From Gnetum montanum (lineage: Eukaryota > Streptophyta > Gnetopsida > Gnetales > Gnetaceae), in contig MNCI01015575.1 in assembly GCA_015680685.1 (NCBI GenBank), forward strand, positions 178,673 to 204,468: a DNA stretch of 25,796 nt, written 5' to 3'. The stretch's first letter is position 1. Every line of letters starts with the position of its first letter. The position numbers were made by a program, and so were the translations under genes. The notes below the pieces were generated by a model. It was not told where the DNA came from. It did no database searches and saw only the letters and a program-made list of their open reading frames with translations. Below, piece by piece: positions 9,657 to 19,017 of the stretch.

Positions 9657-12010
9657 ATGAATAATTTAGATGGAGGAATATGCAAGACAACATAGTCTTA
9701 CCACTAGAACACTCTATACCACTAATGTTTCAAGCAGACCTTAAGAAGGCTAATCTAAGTCATGAACAGGAAGGATACCAAGTTACAAAGGACATGACCA
9801 AGTTATGCTAGCTATAGGAAAAAAAGGGATGCTATTATGGAAGCTCAACATGAACAAGAGAAGGGAAAGAGATCCCCTCATATAGTTTTCCTAGAAAAAA
9901 TTAAAGATACCTCATTCTAAGTTAATAAATTCTCCCAACTTTAGAGATCCCACTCTCATACACTAGTTATACACATTGAAGATCTTGTTAACACAAAGCT
10001 AAAGTCAACTCTTGTAGACAACCTTGGAAGAAATGTAAAAGACTCAAGACATAGGTAGAGCTCAAGGCGTAGAGCTTCTGATTAGCTATAAGAAAATGAA
10101 CCAAGAAGTCATCAAAGGATAACTAACCGATACTATTATCCAATTGCTTCCTCCACCTCTTCACACTCATCTACAAAGTCTTACAAGAAGGAACATCAAT
10201 AAAGAGACCATGACATGGATAGATGAAGGGATGATGAGAGACATGAGTATAGAAGAAGATATCCTAATAGTGAAGAGGATGATTATGAACGAAGAAGAAA
10301 AATTATTAGACATGAAGAAAGGGAGCATTATGAACAAAAAAGAGGTCACCACTACAATAGAGCCTATGAACCTAATCACTATGAAGAATCCCTATTGGCC
10401 ACTTGTAGTATGATAAACATCAAGGAAATAGTCCACATTCCAACAAGGCACATAAGGGACAGCCACATTAAGTGGCTAGACATGAAACAACATGCTTAGA
10501 TTTGAGGGTTGATATAATGCAGATCTACAACACCACCTTCATGAATTCTATGATGCATGTGCCCTCCAAAACATTGAAAGTAATTGGAAAAAACTAAAGT
10601 TGTTCCCAAGGACACTCATTAAGAAGGCAGAAAGCTAGTAGAGATGCCTAAAACCAAAATCAATTCAAAAATGAAGTACCATGCTAGAAATTTTTAATGA
10701 TAAATATCATACTTATAAGTGTCAAACTTAAGAAAGTAGATCCAAGAATGAAAGTAAGGGACACACGAATCCCTTAATGTAGCAATGGGAAGATACTATT
10801 CCTTACTACATAGATGCCCAGGCCATGGATCCTCACAGAAGGAATAACTAAGGCACATAGTAGACGGGTTAGGGAACAAAACTAGGGAGATCCTTATGGT
10901 TTATGCCCAAGGATGAATATTAGAGATGATAGTCCATTAGATTCAAAAATTAATTGATCAAGTAGTAAAAGAGAAAGGAAAAATTAAGAAGAGAGAGTCA
11001 GCTAAAGAGTATAACCAAGATCCATCAATAAGAAAACATGGTGTGAATATATGACAAGCAAGAAGATGAAACCTTGGAAGATGTTATCTAGAAAAAGACT
11101 TTATCTATCCAAAAATCGATGAATGAAATAGCAACTAAGGTAGAGAAAATGTGGGATTTATTGGATAAAAAATTTGCTAAAACCTTAAAGATCATGAAAG
11201 AGAAGACTAAACAAGCACTTAAAGAGAGAAAAAAAGAGATTATGGATGAGAAAGTTATAAGAACAAAGGAAAAGTTGCTACCATTGAAGGGTATACTAAA
11301 TCCAGTTTAGAGGAGGAGGAAGGATGCAAAGTGTGCCAATACAAACATCCTAAGGCATGTTGCCTTGTTATGGCCCACTTGCAAGAATTTGGGGTATATG
11401 CACTCAACCCGAGCTTTATCAAAAAGCATATGCCCAAAAGGTTGTCTTATCCTCAAGGTAATATAAGGAAATCTTTCTAACCAACATATTACCTAAGCAA
11501 AGCCTATCGAGAATCACAAGAGCAATACTAGCAATGGTGGTAGCAACCATAGACATGGGCAATGCCACCTCTAAGGCAATAGTATCCATATAGGCAACCA
11601 TATCCTTATGGATATTATGTTCAATGTCTAATATCTCTAAGGAATACTCTAGTTCAAACTTCTTCTCCTTATTATCCACCAGAATACTACAACCCTACTA
11701 CTTCAAGAATGGATCACAATTCTTATGCACATCCACTAGTAGTTGGCCCATCAAATCCTCCTTCCAATTCTTTGCCACCAATGCAACCACCTATCATGCA
11801 AGGGGAACTATCATCACAACCTCAACAAAGAAGTGCTACAAGGATAGTGAATATAAAAAGAGAGGGTCATACCAATGATACTTAAGGAAAATCAAGGAAG
11901 CATCCTTTCTTTAAGACAAGTTTAGAAAATGCTAGTAGAATTAGGACTTCATTGAGACAAGTTTGTCTTATGAAAGATGCTTCTACCAACACCATGCTTT
12001 CACAACAACT
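9657..12010 (+). pseudogene. gag: Gag remnant of element 2
   Basis: Structural polyprotein of the virus-like particle, now broken. I take ATG 9657 as the likely start because protein-like sequence follows it. Visible parts: charged stretches at about 9825-9895, then an Arg/Glu-rich segment at about 10115-10330 (runs such as RRRYPNSEEDDYERRRK). Next come a Lys/Glu helix at 11119-11310 and a cysteine cluster CKVCQYKHPKACC at about 11320-11360, possibly a damaged zinc knuckle. A Pro/Tyr/Gln-rich tail (about 11590-11830) contains YYPPEYYNPTT. The canonical central gag domain is not recognisable. Stops, mostly TAG and TGA, and several frameshifts occur throughout. The open frames at 10144-10413 and 11624-11878 lie partly off the coding frame. 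Protease follows in the same transcript order. Confidence 0.6.
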
Positions 12011-12450
12011 AAATTAGGAACTCAAAACTATCATGCTAATAGATACAGTATCAAATTGGATCAAGGCAAGGATACTTCCAAGGAAAATAATTAATCTAGG
12101 AATTCCTCTAATTTATTTACAATTAGCTAGAAATTCATTATGCAAGGCTCTATTGGATTTAGGTTTTGGAGTAAATTTGATATCTCAAGAAACATACAAG
12201 GCATGGAACCTATCATGCTTAAAGAAGTGTAACATAAGGTTAGAGCTTGCAAATCAATCTTTCATCATTCCTTTAGAACAATGGGTGGTCTTATCCAACA
12301 AATTTCTTAGTGATCGATGTAAAGACTGATAACAACGAATTTCCTATCACTATGGGAGGGGCATGGCTTATCATAATAGATGATAATTTAGGAATAAGAG
12401 ATTTATCCATGGAAATCTCAAAAGAAGACAAGCAAGGAGCCATACATATG
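12011..12450 (+). pseudogene. Retroviral-type aspartic protease remnant of element 2
   Basis: This would have cut the Gag polyprotein. The frame 12033-12329 carries CKALLDLGFGVNLISQETY. The catalytic D-T/S-G is changed to D-L-G (12156-12164), while the following xVNLIS and ETY residues fit the Ty3/gypsy retropepsin pattern. After a frameshift near 12300 the next frame reads FLVIDV-TDNNEFPITMGGAWL (about 12301-12375). This corresponds to the C-terminal 'FPIILGRPWL' flap and helix region, with GRP changed to GGA. The lost catalytic threonine and the frameshift mean it is inactive. No reverse transcriptase follows. Confidence 0.75.
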
Positions 12451-12993
12451 TAAATGATTCCATGCATTACTGATGATAATAAAGGGTGCAGTTGTGGATG
12501 GAAAATTCAAAAGGTCAGCACAATCCTTACACTAGTCCACAACAAATGGAAAAAACAAGTGTGTGGACAAGAAACCTAATGGCTAAAAACTGAGAACGTA
12601 AAACTACCCAAAACATGCATGGAACCATCTAAATCACTTATTAACTTCTCTCCTAAGAAAATGATCCCAATTGAAAACTCACAAAAGAATATCCTAAACT
12701 ATAATCATAAACCAACAAATAAGGAGAATAAGGACTTAAAATTTAAATTTAGGAATAAAAAAGAAAGGATATTTGGACTTTTTAAAATGGAAAGATCATC
12801 TAGTCCAATAGGATATATGTCTTCAAATAATTAGAATTCAATTACCATCAAGATTACATGGGATGATAACCAAAAAACTAAATCACTAAGGATGGTAAGT
12901 GAGAAATCTAGAGTGTATGATCCAAGGGATCTAGGGTCTATTTTTCAAACACTCACCCCTGCTTTTAGTCATGGGGGAGATGCCCTACCTTGA
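12451..12993 (+). pseudogene. C-terminal tail of the gag-protease frame of element 2
   Basis: Lysine- and asparagine-rich sequence follows the protease. It includes the open frame 12619-12834 and ends in a short conserved-looking stretch SRVYDPRDLG...TPAFSHGGDALP before a TGA at 12991-12993. A similar FSHGG-encoding string occurs in element 1 near 405-430, so this end may be a family trait. No domain is recognised. Confidence 0.45.
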
Positions 12994-13594
12994 TTTAGAA
13001 ATTAATGAGTGCTCTTTTTTTTTTACTTTTTGTTTTACAATTCTTTTTGGTTTATAAATTCTTGTTACACATTTTCACATTTCCTACCACTTTTCATATT
13101 CTTTGATATTTTTACATTATTTTACACCTTTTTTTAATTTTCATTTTTCATTCATTGATATTTTTACATCTTTTTATAATTTTTCATTCTCAATATCTTT
13201 GCTATTACTTTACTTGAACATTTTTATTTTTATTTTTTGCTAATTTTCAATAAAACACATAGAATAAAGCAATATGTAGTCCCAATAAGCTGAAGATTTC
13301 CCTATATTAATAATTATAAAGGGACTGATTACCTATATAGTGAGCCCACAACATCCATCCACCCATTCCAACAATGGAGGTTCTTACCATGGCCATAAAA
13401 CTAAGAATAAACTTATGATCATTATGCTTGGATAGAAAAGTGAAGAACCAAGGGTGTGATATCAAGGGGATTTGTGGATTCTCTAGGCATATTACTGTAA
13501 GTACTATCTAGTTGATAAGGATCTATTATTCTCTTAAATATCTAACGAAAAATGGGAGTAAGAGTATAGTAAGTGTTGCCTCACCATGTCACTA

Positions 13595-13620
13595 GAAAGA
13601 CATGCTACCCATGCTTGAAG
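13595..13620 (+). repeat. 26-nt block conserved in the spacers of elements 2 and 3
   Basis: The block is GAAAGACATG then CTACCCATGCTTGAAG. It matches the minus strand of 21612-21637 at 25 of 26 positions, although surrounding spacer similarity is much lower. A weaker copy (21 of 26) lies at 13693-13718. Confidence 0.7.
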
Positions 13621-14759
13621 CTAGTCCTATCATAAGGTGGACACAATCAAAAATAAATCCATGCATAGAATAAATTTTTGGAGGTCCCATTAGAAATACA
13701 TGTTACTCATGCCTAAAGGTAGGAAAATTTCCAAGAATCTCAAGAAATAAAAAGTGCAATGAATAAACTCCTCCCTTGAACATCATGCCAAGTGGTAATA
13801 CTCCTTGCCACAATGTAAGTCTTATGGTTGTGACCCTAGGGATGAAATAATATGATGTCATAGGAAAGTGGTTTGGACTTGGTTTGACTCTGGGACAAAA
13901 ATGCTAATGATTACTCTAACCATAGATTACACATAAGAATTCATTATTCCTATGGTAAGACACCTCACATCTCAATTTCAGTAATCCCTTCTATAGTCAG
14001 TTCCACCTCACTATATATTTAATCATAACTTTATGGTTTTATGTAATATAGTGTTATTTTTTCAATCTAGTGATACTAACATGTGTGTTTTGCTAAAAAT
14101 GTATGTCTTGCATTCAACTCCTTGAGTGCCTAAGGATACTTTTAGGCATGATTATACAATGGCACTAAGGGCTGGAGCCTACTTTGGAAAGGATCCACTT
14201 GTATAACTCTTGTATTTTATACTTGGAAAGCACTTCCACATCATCTTGTGCCTTCCAAGCTAATCAAGACTCAATAAATACTTCCCATATCATTTAGTAA
14301 TCTATCCATACATCCAAAATTATGAACCCATCTCCTATCCATACAATAAATTTTTTTTTCCCAAGATTCCTTCCTTATGAACTTTGAATGTCAAATTCTC
14401 AAAAACTATGCATCATTAATGGTCCAAGATCCTTTGGAAAAGCTTCATATCTTCCAAACATTTCAATTGACTCTTTTTATGCCAATAAATTCAATGAAAA
14501 TTTGAAATTTTTTTTATAATGATGCCATAGCTATGACATTGTAGCCCCTACGATATCACACATATAAAAATAATATATATATATGCACAAAAGTTAGTGA
14601 AATTTTTCATTCCTTCATTTCACAGCAAGAGAAATTTTTGCAATTTTTTTCTTAGAGCTCTTGCACACTAACTCCCCAAGGCCATAACTTCATCCTTGTA
14701 GCTTTAACTTTTGAAATTCTTGAACTTTGTTGATCTTGAAGTGGTCAACTTAGTCATGG

Positions 14760-14820
14760 GGTGGGAGGGGGGGGGGGGCCGCGGGGGGTTGCATTGCATA
14801 GACATNATTGCATAGACATC
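14760..14820. other. G-run, undetermined base and short duplication
   Basis: A G-rich run (about 14760-14788, including a 13-G stretch and CCGCGGGGGG) sits in otherwise AT-rich sequence. It is followed by ATTGCATAGACAT (14793-14805), an N (14806) and the same 13 bases again (14807-14819). This looks like an assembly join or low-quality base calls rather than biology. Confidence 0.7.
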
Positions 14821-15173
14821 AAGGAAATTTAAGCCAAAATGTTTCTAATGCCTAAAAGATAGTATAAGTATAACTATGAGGAAAAAATGATGATATCATC
14901 ATAAACTAATCAAAATTAAGAAAAATAACTCAACGAATTCTTCTAATTAACCATACCAACTATTTTAAGGCATAATAAGCAAGAAAATGATAACGATGGA
15001 AGGTCATAAGTAATTAAAAAATATAACACCTAAGGGATTCCTTTCTGAAAATTTTTCTAACTCTATAATCATAATAAAATAGGAACTTGATCTAATCAAA
15101 TGTACAAGGAAGAAAGAGACTATTAAGAAATGATGTAAACACTTTAGTAATTTCAAATCTTTGATGATTGCAG

Positions 15174-17956
15174 ATGGTCCCTAAGAAACCAATAGCTAAA
15201 GGACCTTTCCAACATGGGAGCAAGAGACTAAGAGACCACAAGAGAGGCTAAGAAAAAGAAAAAAATTCCCAAGTAGAACATGTAGATCAAGAGGCCCAAT
15301 CATACAACATTCATCAACAAACTCCTACCACCAAGCACTCAACCCAAGGAGAGGTAGAAGCCCCACTAACACCTAAACAAGGACAATGCCTCACATTGTC
15401 TCCAAAATGCCTCTAGGCCATATAAGAAAAATCCATCATGTCCATAGTCATTATGGAACTAAAATTTGGACATTTTATGGAATTTACTCCAAAATTAATA
15501 CAGACACAACTCCAAGTGTTTCCTTTATGGCCTATACTATCTAGCAATGGTGAATGGTGTCTAGGCAAAACATACCAATTCTAGCAAAATAAACAAGTTG
15601 ATGCAACAATAAGAATTGAAGAAGTCTCTAAGCCATAGTCAGTAGAAGTAATTACAAAGGCCCTAAACATTCTAGATGATGGGGCAACTATGGCACAAAT
15701 TTTGACAAGATCAGATACCAATGCTAAGAGGCTATGGTTGTAAAGGGCATATTGAAAAGAAGACAAAGACTATAGTGAGCTCATAGCTAAGGAGAAAATA
15801 TGCTTCAAGATTGGAACCTATCACTTATTTCCAACCAAAAGGCTCAATAGAATATCTACCTATGCAGCCAAAGGAAGCACAATCTTAATGGGGATATTTA
15901 ATACTAACATCATCCATCTATTCTTCCTCAAAATCCAAAGGTAGTTTGAAGAGAATAAGGTAGGAAAATTGATACTTCCATTTCCTTTCCTTACCAAGAA
16001 GCTATGTTGACAAGCCGAGATCTTGGGATATAACAATGATGTCCCAAGGAAGGCCCAAAATTCTTCCAAGGCAATGATGTTCAAGCTAGTGCCACTAAAG
16101 AGTGATTAAGTAAAAAAATCAATAGGCACTGAGGGATTTATAGGTACCACCCTTACTAGTAGCATTCTAGCTACTAGTCAGTAACAAAAAGCAAGACCTA
16201 GTAGCAAGCCACAAATTGAACAACAATAACAACAAGTTCCACCACCCTCACAAGATTACAAACTATCTATGCTAGTTGCAATAGATTACAGAGACCATCA
16301 GCTGGGGAACAAGAGAGGGAACTAATCTATATAAAGTAATAGAGACTTTTGTAAGGGCCACCATATCCATAAGTCTAGCAAGTAGCTAGGTGTCACTCTA
16401 GATAGGAAGAGATGACAACTAAGCATAATAGCTTGTCGAGAATACTGCATCATTTCAAGTTATGCTTGAAATTAGTGAAGGTTCCATAGTTGTAATCATG
16501 AATCACTAGGAGGTAGTAGAAGTTGTAGAGGTCATTACTAACCATATCAAGAAATCTTTCAATGTTCCTATTGTGCCATCGAATGATATCTCTATAGCAC
16601 GAGATGCTTAAATGCTTGCCAATACATCAAAGACTCCTATAGAGCATGAAGATATTTTGGGCAAACTGCTATAAATAGGCTAGGTCAAGCAAAACCTTTT
16701 TGAAATACCAAGTGATCTCACTACAATTCAATCTAATTCTTATTATCATAGAAAAAAAGGTTGTTCATGGCTGAAACTAGGGCTGAGCATGCAAAAAATG
16801 AGGTGCAACGATTGCAAGAGTTAGCCACCCTAAGAGTTAAAAGAAGAGATCTTACACAATTCATAGCTCCTAACCAACTTGAACAATTCAAAACTGATCA
16901 CATAAAGTGGCTTATTAACCATAACATCAAGATGAAAAATAATAAGCAAAATTTAGTGTGGGATGCATCAGCGGTAGAAGCCCAAACATATGCACATGAA
17001 AAAGCATTCACCGCCTTACAAGAGGAGAATAAACAATTAGCTATAGACAATACAAGGTTAACAAACATTGAAAAGGAAAAAAAATTTCTTAAGGAGAGCA
17101 TGCAATAGCTCTAAAAATAATTGGTTAAAATCAACCAAGACATTATCACTTGACCAAAGTGAATAAAAACTTATCAGTGGAAGAAATCTATGTCATCTAA
17201 CAAAAATTAGCAATAGAAATCAACACATGGTAGAATAAGGCCAAGAAGCACAAATGACTCAAAGGGCATTTTAAAGACCAAGTGGGCATGTACAAATAAA
17301 TAAATGAAAAAGAGATCTAGATGGCAAAGGCCAAAATTAGTTTTCTTTCTGCACAAAATCTAGATTGCCAACTCATCTTGGATAGTCTTGCCCATGTTTA
17401 CTAGGCCAAGATAAAGAACAAGGACTTGCAGATAGAAGACCTTACAGAGTAAATGGAATTAGCAAAATTCCTATATGATAATCTAGCCATGTTAATAGTA
17501 GGTAGGCCCAGAAATGAATTAGAGCAACAAGTAGCATTCATGCATGCCTTGTATGAAAAAAGGTTTGCTAATAGAAAAGATGCACTATAGAAACTACATG
17601 TGGCAAACTCAGAGTTAGAAATCATGAAGGCTAGCTATAATGGACAAAAGGATGTGGCAATAAACTTGGTGCATTGCATGTCAACCTATCAAGAACTTAG
17701 AAAGATGGCCAAAGCATTTGATTAGGAGAGATAGTAGTTTGTGGCATGATACATAAAAGCTAATTAGATGTTCCTACAACTACCATGTCCATGAAAAAAA
17801 CTAGCTTCATCCAACATTACAAAATGAACATGGATGGTACATGATCTAAGGATAGAAGAAGAGAAGCTTCAAGCACTCTTGGACCACAACCAATTCCAAA
17901 AGCCTCATAACAAAGGAAAGAAGTTGATGAAAGAGCCTTCACCACTTGGAACATGA
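15174..17956 (+). pseudogene. ORF2 of element 2: plant-transposon-protein-like region plus coiled coil
   Basis: Function unknown. The start is taken as ATG 15174, just after an AT-rich non-coding stretch. The middle (about 15780-16050) encodes KICFKIGTYHLFPTKR...RQFEENKVGKLILPFPFLTKKLC. It matches elements 3 and 4 and resembles the 'LPFP.LI..LC' motif of the 'putative plant transposon protein' domain (Transposase_32) that I know from Athila-type extra ORFs; family assignment is from memory of the motif. The frame 16761-17108 and about 17390-17900 are rich in E, K, Q and L with heptad-like spacing. The latter includes DLQIEDLTE-MELAKFLYDNLAML, closely matched in element 4. About 930 codons with many TAG/TGA stops and frameshifts. 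I see no signal peptide, transmembrane segment or enzyme motif. It sits just before the 3' LTR, where env-like ORFs of plant gypsy elements lie, but nothing shows it to be an envelope. Confidence 0.65.
16761..17108 (+). pseudogene. Best preserved open segment of ORF2 (coiled coil), element 2
   Basis: There are 115 uninterrupted codons inside ORF2. Composition is strongly coiled-coil: AEHAKNEVQRLQELATLRV near the start and AFTALQEENKQLAIDNTRL near the end, with hydrophobic residues at a/d-like spacing. It ends at TAG (17106-17108), probably a former CAG or CAA codon, since similar sequence continues. The methionine at 16761 is not a natural start, because ORF2-like sequence lies upstream. Confident as a coding remnant, not as a gene by itself. 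Confidence 0.6.
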
Positions 17957-18118
17957 ACTACATCATGCTACTTCAAATTTATTTATTTTTTGGTCATGTA
18001 ACTATGTCATTTTGTAAAAAAACCACTATAGCATTCTAAGTCATGTAAATAGTCAATTAGTCATGTGTTGATTCTACCTTCCAATTTTTTAACGGGCTCT
18101 ATCCTCATTTTTCTTTAA
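17957..18118. other. Non-coding 3' tail of element 2
   Basis: AT-rich sequence between the ORF2 stop and the polypurine block. It corresponds to the longer tail in element 4 (23178-23358). No feature seen. Confidence 0.5.
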
Positions 18119-18152
18119 CTCAAGGATGAGTTTCTAGTCAGTTGTGAGGGTA
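18119..18152 (+). other. Polypurine-tract block before the 3' LTR of element 2
   Basis: 34 nt, starting CTCAAGGATGAGTTT and ending GTTGTGAGGGTA, directly before TGATAAGG of the LTR. It is shared in length and sequence with 992-1025 and with the minus strand of 23144-23177. Confidence 0.78.
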
Positions 18153-19017
18153 TGATAAGGGCAAATTTTTGGTCGTTGCGATATTGTATTAATGACATTG
18201 TTGATATGATGTTGTAACCCATGTTACATCATTATTGATACAATTTCTCAAGATGTGTGCAACCCTATAAATACCAACACTTAGGCACACAATCAACAAT
18301 TTTTCATTCCAATTCTTAGGAAAACTCTTGTAGTTTTATTTCATAGTTGTAACAAAAGTGAATGCTTGTAGTGTGATGCTTAGTAATTGAATGGAATCTT
18401 TATTCAAGTGAATTGTACTTGGACATTATTCATGAATGGAAATGAAGATCAAGATTTCTTTCTATCATTACAATGTTCACATAATTTTATTTGCTTAGCT
18501 TAATTTTTATTGTTTTCATAGTTTAATACTTTACTTTTCAAAGCACTCTATTTTACACATCATTAGTAAGTGGAATGGATATGACTGGTTTCAAGCACTA
18601 AGTGTGGTTATCTAGTAATCCAATAGTGGTATTGCTTGGTTTGCCAAGTAGTAATTCCACTTAGTAACCCCAGTGATAGCTACACAAGTCCAAGGCATGT
18701 ATGGTAGACTAGGATTGGATGTTCATCGCATTAGCCTAAGATAGGCTTATGTTTTCTTAGTTAACTAGACTTAGAACTTATTTAATCATATTTACTTTAG
18801 GATTACTTTAGGGCCTTACAACATTAGTTAATCATATGTCTCACTTAGAACTAAACCATACACTTGACTTCATTCGCTCAAAGTGGGAAGACAACGATCA
18901 CAAACTCAATATCAATTACTAGCATAATAACATTGTCCATCCATGGATTATGATCTAGCCATGTGTGAGCACTCATGAATTGTATGGCAAAGTATTGGAT
19001 TGCTCCACCGCTCATCA
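18153..19017 (+). repeat. 3' LTR of element 2
   Basis: The 865-bp LTR begins TGATAAGGGC and ends CCGCTCATCA. It aligns end to end with 8482-9365. The TATA box is at 18265-18273. The short palindrome GTAACCCATGTTAC is kept in both LTRs (8557-8570 and 18214-18227), while the longer inverted repeat of the 5' LTR has decayed. The 61-codon frame starting at 18965 crosses the LTR end and is not a gene. Confidence 0.92.
18265..18273 (+). promoter_or_regulatory. TATA box of the element 2 3' LTR
   Basis: CTATAAATA, in the same context as in the 5' LTR. Confidence 0.68.

Larger units (their letters stand above)
12994..15173 (+). other. Non-coding spacer of element 2 where polymerase would be expected
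   Basis: The stretch starts with a very T-rich tract (13008-13260). It then holds blocks that recur in element 3 on the minus strand in the same order. These are a CCACCCATTCCA block (about 13359), a GAAGAACCAAG-GGTGTRAT block (about 13442), a 26-nt block (13595-13620), ATGGTTGT and TTTGGACTTGGTTTG blocks (about 13826, 13872), and a GGATCCACTTG block (about 14190). All frames are stop-dense. Near 15160-15173 the sequence TTGATGATTGCAG directly before ATG resembles a splice acceptor, so the spacer might be partly intronic; that is speculation. Confidence 0.6.
8482..19017 (+). mobile_element. Element 2: complete but dead gypsy-type LTR retrotransposon lacking polymerase
   Basis: It is 10,536 bp long. 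Order: LTR (8482-9365), tRNA-Asp-like primer site (9367-9384), gag-protease remnant (9657-12993), non-coding spacer (12994-15173), ORF2 (15174-17956), polypurine block (18119-18152), LTR (18153-19017). No stretch encodes reverse transcriptase (no YxDD-like motif), RNase H or integrase, and the spacer is T-rich and stop-dense in every frame. The Asp-type primer site and an extra ORF near the 3' LTR point to an Athila-like Ty3/gypsy lineage. The LTRs look roughly 85% identical by eye, so the insertion is old. Possible target duplication: GTAAG (8477-8481) and ACAAG (19018-19022), each one transition from GCAAG. Confidence 0.85.

Noticed and set aside
10144-10413. 89-codon methionine-rich frame as a gene
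   Set aside because: The neighbouring frame gives the Arg/Glu-rich gag-like sequence with charged repeats; this frame is its shadow.
13008-13260. T-rich tract as a terminator or poly(A) tail of an inserted retroposon
   Set aside because: It lacks flanking target duplications and recurs in the spacer of element 3, so it is part of the family's own spacer.
12994-15173. Search for reverse transcriptase and integrase
   Set aside because: No YxDD-like, HHCC or DDE-like arrangement seen in any frame; the region is T-rich and stop-dense. A profile search could still find short remnants.
15174-17956. Calling ORF2 an envelope gene
   Set aside because: Only its position resembles env-like ORFs of Athila elements; no signal peptide, transmembrane segment or cleavage site is visible.
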